This document shows positions 27,541-36,419 of a stretch of 64,000 nt of DNA, in pieces. Location of the stretch: assembly GCF_014841125.1 (NCBI RefSeq), contig NZ_JACYTQ010000009.1:62001-126000 (forward strand), in the 5' to 3' direction. This stretch comes from Echinicola arenosa. Its GTDB lineage: Bacteria > Bacteroidota > Bacteroidia > Cytophagales > Cyclobacteriaceae. Under the pieces are notes generated by a model. It was not told the DNA's origin. It made no database searches and saw nothing but the letters and a program-made list of their open reading frames with translations. Both the position numbers and the translations under genes were made by a program. Position 1 is the stretch's first letter, and every line of letters begins with the position of its first letter.

Positions 27541-27579
27541 AACAGTAAGAGGCCTCTTAAAATCAGGCCTCTTACTGTT
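27541..27579. terminator. Bidirectional hairpin terminator
   Basis: AACAGTAAGAGGCCT (27541-27555) and AGGCCTCTTACTGTT (27565-27579) form a perfect 15-bp stem with a 9-base loop. It lies between the convergent PI-PLC-like and sulfatase genes and is AT-flanked on both sides, so it can end transcripts from both. Confidence 0.85.
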
Positions 27580-27594
27580 AAATTTTAAATACCA

Positions 27595-29157
27595 CTACTT
27601 CAATTCCAGCGCTTCAGTTTCTGTATTTTCCGCACCTCTGATTTCTTGGAATTTGGCTTTCATTTCTTCCAATTTTTCCGGATTACTTGCTGCTAAGTTA
27701 TTTTGCTGGCCAATATCTTCTTTCAGATTGTAAAGTTGATATTCATCAGAATTCCCTATTTCGATATTTACAGATTTAATTACTGCTGGGCCATCATAAG
27801 GAGGAATCATAATCCAATCTCCTTGTCTCAGGGCTGTACGGGAAGTGGCTTCTAAGACTAATTGATCTCTTCCATCTTCAGAATTCCCCATAAATGCCTC
27901 CAACAAATTTTCACTATCCTGACCTTTATGGTCACTTCCAACCAAGTCAGCCAATGAAGTCAACAAATCCACCTGACAAACCAGTGCATCAGACACCTTA
28001 GGTTCAATTTTACCTTTCCAATATACCATAAATGGCACTCGGGTTCCCGCTTCAAAAAGGCTGTATTTACCTCCTCTTAGTGGGCCTGCAGGTGTATGGT
28101 CTCCCAACTTTTCTACTGCATCATCATAATACCCGTCATTCAACACAGGGCCATTGTCGCTGGAGAAAACAATCAAGGTATTCTCCATCAGTCCTTCTTC
28201 TTCCAAGGTTTTCAAAAACTCTCCAACACACCAGTCTGCTTCTATGATCACATCCCCTCTTGGTCCCAAACCGGAAGTACCTTCAAATCTTGGATGTGGT
28301 GTACGCGGTACATGGGGTTGTTGCAAAGCATAGTACAAGAAAAACGGTTCATCTTTATGTTGCTTCACATAGTCTTGGGCCTTGGCCAAAAAATGGTCTG
28401 CCATATCTACATCGCTCCATTTAGCTGCTTCACCACCTTTCATAAAACCGATTCTAGGAACTCCATTGACAATGCTGTTATTATGGCCATGGTGCCATTT
28501 CATCGTCAGCATTTCTGGATTATCTTTTCCGGTAGGTTCACCTTCAAAATTCTTTTGATAGCTAACTTCAATAGGATCATTGGGATCCAAATTAACCACA
28601 TGCCCATTTTCAATATAAACGGTTGGAACCCGATCCTGCGTAGCGGCCAAAATATGGCTATAATCAAAACCTACTTCATTAGGGCTTGGGCTGATTTTTT
28701 CATTCCAGTTCACATCGCCACTGCCCAATCCAAGGTGCCATTTACCCACAATGCCCGTGAAATAACCTTGTTCCTTCAGCATCTTAGGTAAGGTAAGCTG
28801 CTCGGTACCGATCAAAAGCGGAGCCGTTCCTGGAAGTATTTTGGCATTTTTATTTCTCCATGGATACATACCTGTTAGTAAAGCATAGCGGCTTGGTGTA
28901 CAGGTGGCAGATGTAGCGTAACCATTTGTAAAACGCACACCACCATTGGCCAATTTATCCATATTGGGTGTGCTTAATTCAGTGGCACCATAAGCACTGA
29001 CATCACCATAGCCTAAATCATCCATATAGATAACGACTATATTTGGTTTTTTGTCGGCACTTGGTTCTTCTACTGTTTTAGACTCTTGCTTGCAGGCCCA
29101 AGAGCTTCCTAAGATAAAAACTGCAAGTGTAAAAATTTTAAGATTTTTAATATTCAT
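27595..29157 (-). CDS. Sulfatase (S1 family), lipoprotein
   Basis: A 520-aa exported sulfatase with a lipobox (SSWAC, Cys22). The N-terminal metal site is in NIVVIYMDDLGYGD and the formylglycine motif is CTPSR with the modified Cys86. Further active-site stretches are VGKWHLGLG and FSSDNGP. It removes sulfate from a glycan or other ester after the Cys is matured by a formylglycine-generating enzyme, which is not in this window. It is the second gene of a two-gene operon, 44 bases after a larger sulfatase gene, suggesting both act on one sulfated substrate. Confidence 0.93.
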   Translation of the reverse strand: MNIKNLKIFTLAVFILGSSWACKQESKTVEEPSADKKPNIVVIYMDDLGYGDVSAYGATELSTPNMDKLANGGVRFTNGYATSATCTPSRYALLTGMYPWRNKNAKILPGTAPLLIGTEQLTLPKMLKEQGYFTGIVGKWHLGLGSGDVNWNEKISPSPNEVGFDYSHILAATQDRVPTVYIENGHVVNLDPNDPIEVSYQKNFEGEPTGKDNPEMLTMKWHHGHNNSIVNGVPRIGFMKGGEAAKWSDVDMADHFLAKAQDYVKQHKDEPFFLYYALQQPHVPRTPHPRFEGTSGLGPRGDVIIEADWCVGEFLKTLEEEGLMENTLIVFSSDNGPVLNDGYYDDAVEKLGDHTPAGPLRGGKYSLFEAGTRVPFMVYWKGKIEPKVSDALVCQVDLLTSLADLVGSDHKGQDSENLLEAFMGNSEDGRDQLVLEATSRTALRQGDWIMIPPYDGPAVIKSVNIEIGNSDEYQLYNLKEDIGQQNNLAASNPEKLEEMKAKFQEIRGAENTETEALELK

Positions 29158-29201
29158 ATTTAAAATTAATTAACTGATTATAAACAGTTTAAAGAAATAC
29201 T

Positions 29202-31265
29202 TTACCTAAAGAAAGCGCTATTAGGTACCTCCTGATCACTTTGATTGGCTCTGCTCCAGTTTAGTTTGACTGAAGCGGATTTTTTGCCTTCCTTATTTAA
29301 ATAATAAAACTTAATTGGGTGCAGCCCTTTTTCCAAAAATACTTTTCCTTCAGGTTGGTCTTGATTGTGGTAATTTCCATCCAATACACCAATGTCATGA
29401 ATTCTCATGTACACTTTTTGTTCAGTTTTACTGGTTGAAAATCTATATTCTCCGCTTTCTGGCACTTCTATGTATCCTTCAAAAACGGCCAGATTACCTT
29501 TGTCAGACAATCCTGAATCAGAAATAGAAACCACTTTTTCACTGGCTTTTGTCTTTCCAACCACTTGTGGGATGTAATCCGTATTCACCAAGTAAGTATT
29601 TAGCAATAAACCTGACCTTACTTTCATTACCTCCAAAGCTGGCACCAAAGCTTCATCATAAGGTCTCTTGGCCTCCGGGTCTGCTATTCTTCTTCTAAGT
29701 ACCATTTGCTTAAATTCAGCTTGCATTGCGCTTTGAGAAGCTGCTATATTTTGTGCTTGCTGAGGGTCAGCGGTCACATCATAAATTTCAAAATCATCCG
29801 TTTGATCAGTAATATTGTATCGGACACCAACCATATTGCCTTTTCTGATCATCTGCATCTGTCCCCGTTTCTTACCTTGGTGTTCTTCGGTAAATTCAGC
29901 ATATCGTGGTACATTCCCATTTTGAAAATATTCCACATATATTTGGCTCTCTTTCTGTTTCCCTTTTCCTGTCAAGGAAGGTAATAAAGAAACCCCATCT
30001 GATCTCACCGGTGCAGCTGTACCTGCGGCATCTGCAAAAGTAGGCAACCAATCATAGGAAATGCTAGGTTCATCTACTACCGTATTTTCTTTGATGCTTC
30101 CAGGCCAATGAACGATTGTGGCCGTGCGAAGTCCTCCTTCATAAACATCTCTCTTTATACCATCAAATTCGGCGAAATTATTGAAGAATTCAGGAGTATA
30201 ATCCACATACTCTTTCGGAAGGTACGATTCCCTTGAAGGTCCATTATCTGAGGTAAACACAACCAAGGTATTTTCATCGATTTCTAAATCTTTCAAAAGT
30301 TGCAAAATATCCCCTACTTGGTCATCTATCCTTCTATTGACCGATGCGTAGCGTTTATAAGTATCTGGCCAAGGTTTCTCTGGAGTAGTTTCATCTTTAT
30401 CATCATCATAAGTAGCCGAAGCAAATTCTGGATAAATAAAGGAATCCACTTCTCCTGATGCCGTGTTGATCATGTTTCCTGGAGTTCCTATCCATTGCAT
30501 GCCACCTTTTAGGCCACCACCTGCTGGATAATCCTGAGTGGGTAATTCAAGCACAGCATGAGGTGTATCATAAGACAGGAACATAAAAAATGGTTGGTCA
30601 CCTCTGCGCTCTTGGTGGTCAACAATGTATTTTTTAGCCTTTGCAGTGAACAAGTCTCCTGTATAACATTTGTCCAAGCCTTGGACAATTTTATAATCTT
30701 CATAGACCTCCTTGGCACCTCTATACACTCCTTCTACAGGATAATGCTCATGCCCGTCCCTATGTCTGATATATCCAAAATAATGATCAAAGCCTTTTTT
30801 TAGTGGATGTGATGGCCAATCAGGACCTTCTCCCCCACCTTGAAGCCCCCACTTACCAATTGCAACGGTTTCATAACCAACCGATTTCAGCACCTCAGCT
30901 ACTGTGTAATTGTCTCCCAAATACTTATCAAATTGATTGTCGCGTACATGGGCATGGCCTTGGTTTACGCCCATTAAGATAGAAGCCCTAGATGGTGCAC
31001 ACACTGGGGCAGCAGTATAGTGGTTGGTCAGCATCGCTCCTTCTGCAGCCATTCTGTCCAACTCAGGGGTTAATATCCACGGTTCGCTTCTATCTCCCTT
31101 GTCCTTTCTGGAATTTTGAAAAAAAACACCAAGATCTCCATATCCAAGATCATCCGTAAGAATAAAAATAATGTTGGGTTGCTTTTGCTCCTGTGCTACA
31201 GATACTTTAGGTCCAGTCAATAGAACCATAAAAGCCGCAGCAACTAGCTTATTCAGTTTAGTCAT
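29202..31265 (-). CDS. Sulfatase (S1 family) with C-terminal PA14-like domain
   Basis: A 687-aa secreted sulfatase. ATG at 31265 gives a clean signal peptide (MTKLNKLVAAAFMVLL...VSVAQ); the upstream TTG frame only adds a non-signal leader. Metal-site residues are in NIIFILTDDLGYGD, the formylglycine motif is CAPSR (Cys89), and AIGKWGLQG and FTSDNGPSRE complete the active site. After about residue 555 a beta-rich domain follows (SGEYRFSTSKTEQKVYMRI, GLHPIKFYYLN), resembling a PA14 carbohydrate-binding fold. This is longer than the usual ~450-520-aa sulfatase. It is first in its operon. Confidence 0.92.
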   Translation of the reverse strand: MTKLNKLVAAAFMVLLTGPKVSVAQEQKQPNIIFILTDDLGYGDLGVFFQNSRKDKGDRSEPWILTPELDRMAAEGAMLTNHYTAAPVCAPSRASILMGVNQGHAHVRDNQFDKYLGDNYTVAEVLKSVGYETVAIGKWGLQGGGEGPDWPSHPLKKGFDHYFGYIRHRDGHEHYPVEGVYRGAKEVYEDYKIVQGLDKCYTGDLFTAKAKKYIVDHQERRGDQPFFMFLSYDTPHAVLELPTQDYPAGGGLKGGMQWIGTPGNMINTASGEVDSFIYPEFASATYDDDKDETTPEKPWPDTYKRYASVNRRIDDQVGDILQLLKDLEIDENTLVVFTSDNGPSRESYLPKEYVDYTPEFFNNFAEFDGIKRDVYEGGLRTATIVHWPGSIKENTVVDEPSISYDWLPTFADAAGTAAPVRSDGVSLLPSLTGKGKQKESQIYVEYFQNGNVPRYAEFTEEHQGKKRGQMQMIRKGNMVGVRYNITDQTDDFEIYDVTADPQQAQNIAASQSAMQAEFKQMVLRRRIADPEAKRPYDEALVPALEVMKVRSGLLLNTYLVNTDYIPQVVGKTKASEKVVSISDSGLSDKGNLAVFEGYIEVPESGEYRFSTSKTEQKVYMRIHDIGVLDGNYHNQDQPEGKVFLEKGLHPIKFYYLNKEGKKSASVKLNWSRANQSDQEVPNSAFFR

Positions 31266-31680
31266 AACTATAATTTGGGTTAATATTTGTTCTGTACAAA
31301 ACACTTTGACAGCTGGCTATTACCACCAAGATTTTCTCTACTTTTAACCGTCCAATTTATTAAAAAAAAACTGCTTTGTCATCGCTTCCATACTAACCTA
31401 ATGAAAATATTATCTTTTAAATCCTTATGTTTGATTATTTGGTAGCTATCTGGTTTGAACGGTAATTCCTTTTCGGGCGAATTGCTAAACTTCATATTTT
31501 CGGCTTTTATCTAATCATTTCAAAAGCCAAGCTTAATATTATCACTCCTCTATTCATTATAATTTTAAAACCTTATCCTTATCTTTGGAAGTAAATAAAT
31601 TTCGCTCTTAAAAGCTAAGAATGATGGGTTTCTCCTTAATGTAAAGGAAGTCATGCAATCCATCGATAAACATTTAAAAA
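31266..31680. other. Divergent intergenic region, sulfatase operon / exonuclease
   Basis: 415 AT-rich bases. It carries a -7-like box for the exonuclease gene (separate entry) and must hold the sulfatase promoter, for which no good consensus was found. No ORF, RNA gene or strong hairpin was recognised. Confidence 0.55.
31580..31587 (+). promoter_or_regulatory. Putative -7 box for the exonuclease gene
   Basis: TATCTTTG is an exact match to TAnnTTTG. It lies 93 bases upstream of the ATG, giving a leader of about 85 bases. The -33 box is not clear. Confidence 0.35.
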
Positions 31681-32487
31681 ATGAATTTAAACTTAAAATC
31701 ACCAGTTGCATTTTTTGATCTTGAGGCCACAGGGATCAATATTTCTACGGATAGGATTGTAGAAATATCCATTATAAAAGTTCATCCAAACGGAAAAGAG
31801 GAAATCAGGACTGAAAAGGTAAATCCAACTATCCCCATTCCAAAAGAGGTTTCTTTGATTCATGGCATCTACGACGAAGACATTAAGGACGCTCCCACGT
31901 TTAAGGATATTGCGAAGGAAATGCACCAGTTTTTGGAAGGTGCCGATTTGGCTGGTTTTAATGTACTCAAATTTGACATCCCCCTTTTGGTAGAAGAATT
32001 TTTAAGAGCAGGAATTGACTTTGACATTGAAAAAAGAAATTTGCTGGATGCTCAGAAAATCTTCCATATGATGGAAAAAAGGAATCTGTCGGCAGCCTAT
32101 AAATTTTACTGCGGAAAAACCTTAGAAAATGCCCACAGTGCAGAGGCGGACACGATCGCTACTTACGAGGTTTTCAAGGCACAGGTGGAACGATATGAAA
32201 ATGAAGAAGCCATAGACCTGCAAGGCAATAAACTTGGCATCATACAAAATGACATGAAAAAGATCCATGCCCTGATCAATGAAAAAATGGTGGATCTAGC
32301 TGGAAGGTTCATTTTCAACGATGAAGGTGTGGAATGCTTTAACTTCGGCAAGCATAAAGGCAAACCGGTTGAAAAAGTATTGCAGGAAGAACCAAATTAC
32401 TATGACTGGATGATGAAAGGAGATTTCCCTCTAGATACCAAAAGGAAATTTACCCAAATTAAATTGAGAAGTTTCAATAACCGATAG
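31681..32487 (+). CDS. DnaQ-like 3'-5' exonuclease
   Basis: A 268-aa DEDDh exonuclease. Exo I is FFDLEATGI (Asp13, Glu15), Exo II is around ADLAGFNVLKFDIPLL, and Exo III is HSAEADTIAT near residue 150. A C-terminal module (FNFGKHKGKPVEKVL..YYDWMMKGDFP) resembles the exodeoxyribonuclease X C-terminal domain, often fused to such nucleases in Bacteroidota. It probably degrades single-stranded DNA or trims 3' ends; it is not the replicative epsilon subunit by context. A hairpin terminator follows directly. Confidence 0.9.
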   Translation: MNLNLKSPVAFFDLEATGINISTDRIVEISIIKVHPNGKEEIRTEKVNPTIPIPKEVSLIHGIYDEDIKDAPTFKDIAKEMHQFLEGADLAGFNVLKFDIPLLVEEFLRAGIDFDIEKRNLLDAQKIFHMMEKRNLSAAYKFYCGKTLENAHSAEADTIATYEVFKAQVERYENEEAIDLQGNKLGIIQNDMKKIHALINEKMVDLAGRFIFNDEGVECFNFGKHKGKPVEKVLQEEPNYYDWMMKGDFPLDTKRKFTQIKLRSFNNR

Positions 32488-32493
32488 AATCAA

Positions 32494-32520
32494 AAGGCTG
32501 CCATTTGGCAGTCTTTTTTC
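32494..32520 (+). terminator. Rho-independent terminator after the exonuclease gene
   Basis: AAGGCTGCC (32494-32502) pairs with GGCAGTCTT (32507-32515) with one G-T pair and a 4-base loop, followed by a T run. It lies between convergent genes and points to the plus strand. Confidence 0.75.
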
Positions 32521-32524
32521 TATT

Positions 32525-33259
32525 TTATTCAATGGCACCTTTCTGTTCAAAATACCTCATGCGGTAACATTGCATGGCTGTTTTTCCCAAATGGTCTGAC
32601 AATTGCCAATTGGCAATCGCTCCTACACCCGCACCAATTACAGGAATCAGCTGGGCCAATTTGGCCAAATCCATATAATCCCTGTACTCTATCTGAAAAC
32701 TCCTCCAATCAAAAGAGTCCCCCTGATCCGGCAAGGTCGCTTTGTGGCTTGACCAATTCTCCAATACTTTTATCACTTCCAGTCTTTTCTGTTGACTACA
32801 AAATGCCAGTTGGAAAACATGAAGAATAAATAAGCGCTCTTTAAAGTCTTTGACATCATGACCATACATTGATGCAACTTCAAACAGCATTTTCATTTTA
32901 ATGGCCAAAAAAGCAGGAAAATCCACAAAGCCCATTAAAATCCCCCCTGCTCCAGTCACCGCTCCTTCCACAGAAGCCGTTCGTTGATACCACTTTATTT
33001 TATGCTTTATTTTAGCTTCCCGTTTTCCAAAAGCCACTTCTCCTGAAATGGTAGTGTTGATGTAGGTGGAACCAAAAAGAACTCCTTTCACCATCTTTTC
33101 GATGGCAAAAGTAATGGCTTGATGGATTTTGTCTGGAATTATATCATTAATCTTATGCTGGATGCCTTTGGTCATCCGATTAAAAATAGATGGATGCTTT
33201 TTGACTTTCCTGAGCCAAGCATTCATTTCATAAAAGGCTATTTCTTCATATAGCAGCAT
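32525..33259 (-). CDS. EcsC family protein
   Basis: A 244-aa protein matching the EcsC family. Characteristic stretches are YEEIAFYEMNAWLRKVKK at the start, the Gly-rich GAVTGAGGILMGFVDFPAFLAIKMKML in the middle and QLIPVIGAGVGAIANWQLSDHLGKTAMQCYR near the end. Two Gly-rich hydrophobic stretches suggest peripheral or partial membrane association. In Bacillus, EcsC is linked to the Ecs ABC exporter, but no such transporter is adjacent here, so the role is unknown. Confidence 0.85.
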   Translation of the reverse strand: MLLYEEIAFYEMNAWLRKVKKHPSIFNRMTKGIQHKINDIIPDKIHQAITFAIEKMVKGVLFGSTYINTTISGEVAFGKREAKIKHKIKWYQRTASVEGAVTGAGGILMGFVDFPAFLAIKMKMLFEVASMYGHDVKDFKERLFILHVFQLAFCSQQKRLEVIKVLENWSSHKATLPDQGDSFDWRSFQIEYRDYMDLAKLAQLIPVIGAGVGAIANWQLSDHLGKTAMQCYRMRYFEQKGAIE

Positions 33260-33319
33260 GCGGTTATGTCTTGATGGATATCATTTATTTTTATGCAAAT
33301 TTAGTTCCAAAGAACCGTC

Positions 33320-33832
33320 TTATGGGTGGTTTAAACTCCCCCTTTTCCCTAATTCAACGACTCGAAGATTTTTTGGTTGGCCTGCTACCAATTCAAACTT
33401 AAGCATGGTTTTTACTTGGTGAAAGCCATGATTGCCAATTGCACCGGGATTCATATAGAGACAGTTCAACTCTTTATCAAACTCCACCTTACAGATGTGA
33501 GAATGACCACAGATAAAAATCGTCGGCCTTATTTCCTTGATCCTCTTTTTGACTCCCGTTGCATACCTCGGAGGTTTGCCTCCAATATGGATCATCATAA
33601 CACGAGCATTTTCTACCTCAAAAACCAATTCTTCGGGAAATTTTTCCTGAATGCTGGCATCATCAATATTACCAAATACAGCTCTTACCTTTTTTCCTTT
33701 GGGCAAAGCTTCCATTACTCTTTCGGAACCAATATCTCCTGCATGCCATATTTCATCCACATCCTCCAAGTGAGCAAGGGTTTTATCATCTATAAAACTG
33801 TGGGAATCTGAAATCAAGCCTACTTTTACCAT
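33320..33832 (-). CDS. YfcE/MJ0936-type metallophosphodiesterase
   Basis: A 170-aa cytoplasmic phosphodiesterase. Motifs: SDSHS (Asp9, His11), HAGDIG (Asp33), VFGNID (Asn55), MIHIGG and ICGHSH, with MNPGAIGNHG near the end. The length and motif spacing match the small YfcE/MJ0936 group, which cleaves phosphodiesters with two metal ions. The natural substrate is unknown. It lies 60 bases upstream of the EcsC-like gene on the same strand. Confidence 0.9.
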   Translation of the reverse strand: MVKVGLISDSHSFIDDKTLAHLEDVDEIWHAGDIGSERVMEALPKGKKVRAVFGNIDDASIQEKFPEELVFEVENARVMMIHIGGKPPRYATGVKKRIKEIRPTIFICGHSHICKVEFDKELNCLYMNPGAIGNHGFHQVKTMLKFELVAGQPKNLRVVELGKRGSLNHP

Positions 33833-33956
33833 AATTTTTTACTGCTTTATTCAAGACAATAATGTATTCTGCCTAACAAAGAAATAGAAATAAATCGCCC
33901 CATAAAAGTGAAATCAACAATTAACAGAAGGCAGTTCTTTTCTTAGAAGTATTTGC

Positions 33957-33964
33957 TATTTTTG
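33957..33964 (+). promoter_or_regulatory. Putative -7 box for the DUF808 gene
   Basis: TATTTTTG matches TAnnTTTG exactly, 25 bases upstream of the ATG at 33989. The -33 region is only weakly matched. Confidence 0.35.
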
Positions 33965-33988
33965 GTTTTTTAAAAACAATAAGACTTT

Positions 33989-34855
33989 ATGGCATCAGGT
34001 TTTTTTGCAATTTTAGACGACATCGCCACACTGATGGACGATGTGGCTTCCATGACCAAAATAGCAACTAAAAAAACAGCAGGAATCTTGGGAGATGATT
34101 TGGCAGTAAATGCTGAAAAAGCCTCTGGTTTTGCTTCCTCAAGGGAAATTCCTGTTCTTTGGGCTATTACCAAAGGTTCCTTGGTCAATAAGCTCATCAT
34201 CTTACCGATAGCATTTTTACTGAGTTCTTTTTTACCCTCAGCCATCACGATAATCCTGATCATTGGAGGCATTTATTTGGCTTTTGAAGGAGCAGAAAAA
34301 GTTTACCACCTCTTTGTGCCTCACGATCAGTCCAAGAAAGAGGCCATCAAAGAAACCCGTACCAAAGAAGAAATCCTCGCTTTGGAAAAAGAGCGCATCA
34401 AGTCAGCCATAGTCACTGATTTTATCCTCTCCGTGGAAATTGTCATCATTGCCTTGGGAGCTGTAGTGGGAGAACCGCTTATCAACCAAATTATCATTGT
34501 CACTTTTATTGCCATTTTGGCCACTGTTGGGGTCTATGGTATTGTTGCACTGATTGTTAGAATGGACGAAGCGGGCTATAAGCTCATGGCCAGGAGCCAA
34601 AAGAAATCAGGTTTTATTTTTGGACTTGGAAAAGTATTGGTAAGTGCACTTCCTTTGGTCATCAAAGCTTTGGGGATTATCGGCACCTTGGCTTTGCTAT
34701 TGGTTGCTGGAGGAATTTTCACTCACAATATTGAATTTCTCCACCATTTCGCCCCTAGTATCCCCGCTTTCATCAAAGATTTTGTAACAGGACTTGTCAT
34801 AGGTTTTATTGCGCTAATGGCTTATAAGCTGATCAAAAAAATCATTGGCAAATAA
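33989..34855 (+). CDS. DUF808 family inner-membrane protein (YedI-like)
   Basis: A 288-aa membrane protein. The family opening FFAILDDIATLMDDVASMTKIATKKTAGILGDDLAVNAEKA is present, followed by at least five hydrophobic segments, for example LIILPIAFLLSSFLPSAITIILIIG, IVIIALGAVVG, IVTFIAILATVGVYGIVALIV and LGIIGTLALLLVAGGIF. A basic-acidic cytoplasmic loop (about 110-140) separates the first pair from the rest. The family is widespread in Proteobacteria and Bacteroidota with no established function. It is probably monocistronic or followed by the aldehyde dehydrogenase gene 107 bases downstream. Confidence 0.9.
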   Translation: MASGFFAILDDIATLMDDVASMTKIATKKTAGILGDDLAVNAEKASGFASSREIPVLWAITKGSLVNKLIILPIAFLLSSFLPSAITIILIIGGIYLAFEGAEKVYHLFVPHDQSKKEAIKETRTKEEILALEKERIKSAIVTDFILSVEIVIIALGAVVGEPLINQIIIVTFIAILATVGVYGIVALIVRMDEAGYKLMARSQKKSGFIFGLGKVLVSALPLVIKALGIIGTLALLLVAGGIFTHNIEFLHHFAPSIPAFIKDFVTGLVIGFIALMAYKLIKKIIGK

Positions 34856-34962
34856 AGTTGACCAAAAATGGCCAACAAATCCTTCCCAAAAGCTCTTAGG
34901 AACGGTTTATGCTTGTATTACCGTGTGAATTTTTGACTTCATTTAATATAAACTGACAACAT

Positions 34963-36324
34963 ATGAAATCGATCAATCCTTACACGGGTACGCTTTTAAA
35001 AGAATTTCAAGAACATACAGACCAGGAAGTTGAAAAAGCCATCCAGCAAGGACAACAGGCCTACCTCAAATGGAGAAATATTCCCCTCTCTGAACGCTGC
35101 GAACTGATGAAAAAGGCAGGAAAGGTCCTGAGAAATAATCAAGATAAGTACGCTAAAATCATTAGCTTGGAAATGGGAAAGGTCATTACTGAGTCCAAAG
35201 CTGAAGTAGAAAAATGTGCATGGGTTTGTGAATACTACGCTGAAAAGGCTGATGAATTCCTGTCTGATGAGCCTATTGATCTTCCAGACCAGAAAAAGGC
35301 CAAAGTTGTCTATAACCCTTTGGGTGTAATTTTAGCCGTCATGCCTTGGAACTTCCCCTTTTGGCAGGTGTTCAGATTTGCGGCTCCTAATCTTACTGCT
35401 GGAAATACAGGCCTCTTAAAACACGCTTCCAATGTGCCCCAATGTGCCCTGGCCATTGAAGAAGTATTTACTGAAGCAGGTTTTCCTAAAAGTGTTTTTC
35501 AGACCTTATTGATCGGTTCTGATAAAGTAGAAAACGTCATTGACCATCCACATGTCAAAGCAGTCACCTTGACAGGAAGTGAAAAAGCTGGGCAAAAAAT
35601 AGCTTCTCAAGCTGGAAAGCACATCAAGAAAACTGTATTGGAGCTTGGTGGTAGTGACCCTTTTATAGTACTCAAGGATGCTGATATTGAGGAAGCTGCC
35701 AAGGTGGCCGCCAAAGGGAGAATGATCAACTTTGGCCAAAGCTGTATTGCAGCCAAACGATTTATCATAGAAGGGCCTGTGTATGATGCGTTTATTGAAG
35801 CCTTTAAATCTCATATTGCATCCTACTCCCAGGGAGATCCTTTGGACGAAAATGCTGGATATGCCTGCATGGCTAGACCAGATTTAGCGGAAGAACTTTA
35901 TAAACAAGTAAAGTCCTCCATTGATAAAGGAGCAGAAGTTATTTTAGAAGGTATGGAACCGGAGGAAGGAAAGGCTTTCTTCAAACCTTACATTCTTGGT
36001 AATTTAACTCCTGAAATGCCAGCCTACAAAGAGGAACTTTTTGGCCCAGTAGCTTCTGTGTTTAAGGTCAAAGATGAAAACGAAGCCATTTCTTTGGCAA
36101 ACGATTCTGATTTTGGGCTTGGTTCCGCCCTTTGGACAAAAGACCCAGAAAAAGCGGATCGGCTTTCTAGGCAAATTGAATCTGGAGCAGTATTTATCAA
36201 CTCCATGGTGGCTTCAAACCCACATTTACCATTTGGTGGGATAAAAAATTCCGGTTATGGCCGTGAGTTGGCAGAAAACGGTATCAAAGAATTCATGAAT
36301 ATCAAAACTGTCTACGTGGGATAA
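34963..36324 (+). CDS. NAD(P)-dependent succinate-semialdehyde dehydrogenase-like
   Basis: A 453-aa aldehyde dehydrogenase. Catalytic Glu227 lies in VLELGGSDPF and the nucleophile Cys261 in FGQSCIAAKR; MPWNFPFWQVFR and LTGSEKAGQKIA are the cofactor-binding stretches. The short N terminus starting at SINPYTGTLLKEF and overall length fit the Sad/YneI group of succinate-semialdehyde dehydrogenases, which make succinate from succinic semialdehyde. Exact substrate is inferred, not seen. No GABA transaminase gene is adjacent. Confidence 0.88.
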   Translation: MKSINPYTGTLLKEFQEHTDQEVEKAIQQGQQAYLKWRNIPLSERCELMKKAGKVLRNNQDKYAKIISLEMGKVITESKAEVEKCAWVCEYYAEKADEFLSDEPIDLPDQKKAKVVYNPLGVILAVMPWNFPFWQVFRFAAPNLTAGNTGLLKHASNVPQCALAIEEVFTEAGFPKSVFQTLLIGSDKVENVIDHPHVKAVTLTGSEKAGQKIASQAGKHIKKTVLELGGSDPFIVLKDADIEEAAKVAAKGRMINFGQSCIAAKRFIIEGPVYDAFIEAFKSHIASYSQGDPLDENAGYACMARPDLAEELYKQVKSSIDKGAEVILEGMEPEEGKAFFKPYILGNLTPEMPAYKEELFGPVASVFKVKDENEAISLANDSDFGLGSALWTKDPEKADRLSRQIESGAVFINSMVASNPHLPFGGIKNSGYGRELAENGIKEFMNIKTVYVG

Positions 36325-36365
36325 GAATGAATCTTTTCTAAATATCGGTTAATTCTTTAATGGAC

Positions 36366-36396
36366 TTGGTAATTGAAGGATTACTTTCTATTTTTA
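36366..36396 (+). promoter_or_regulatory. Putative promoter of the PDH E1 beta gene
   Basis: TTGG at 36366-36369 and TATTTTTA at 36389-36396 are spaced by 19 bases, matching the Bacteroidota TTTG/TTG -33 and TAnnTTTG -7 pattern with one change. The ATG follows 24 bases later. Confidence 0.4.
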
Positions 36397-36419
36397 CGAG
36401 CGAAAATTTTGGCTAAAAA

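Noticed and set aside
28096-28791. 231-aa plus-strand ORF opposite the sulfatase gene
   Set aside because: It is antisense to an intact sulfatase with full active-site motifs, and its composition is that of a shadow frame.
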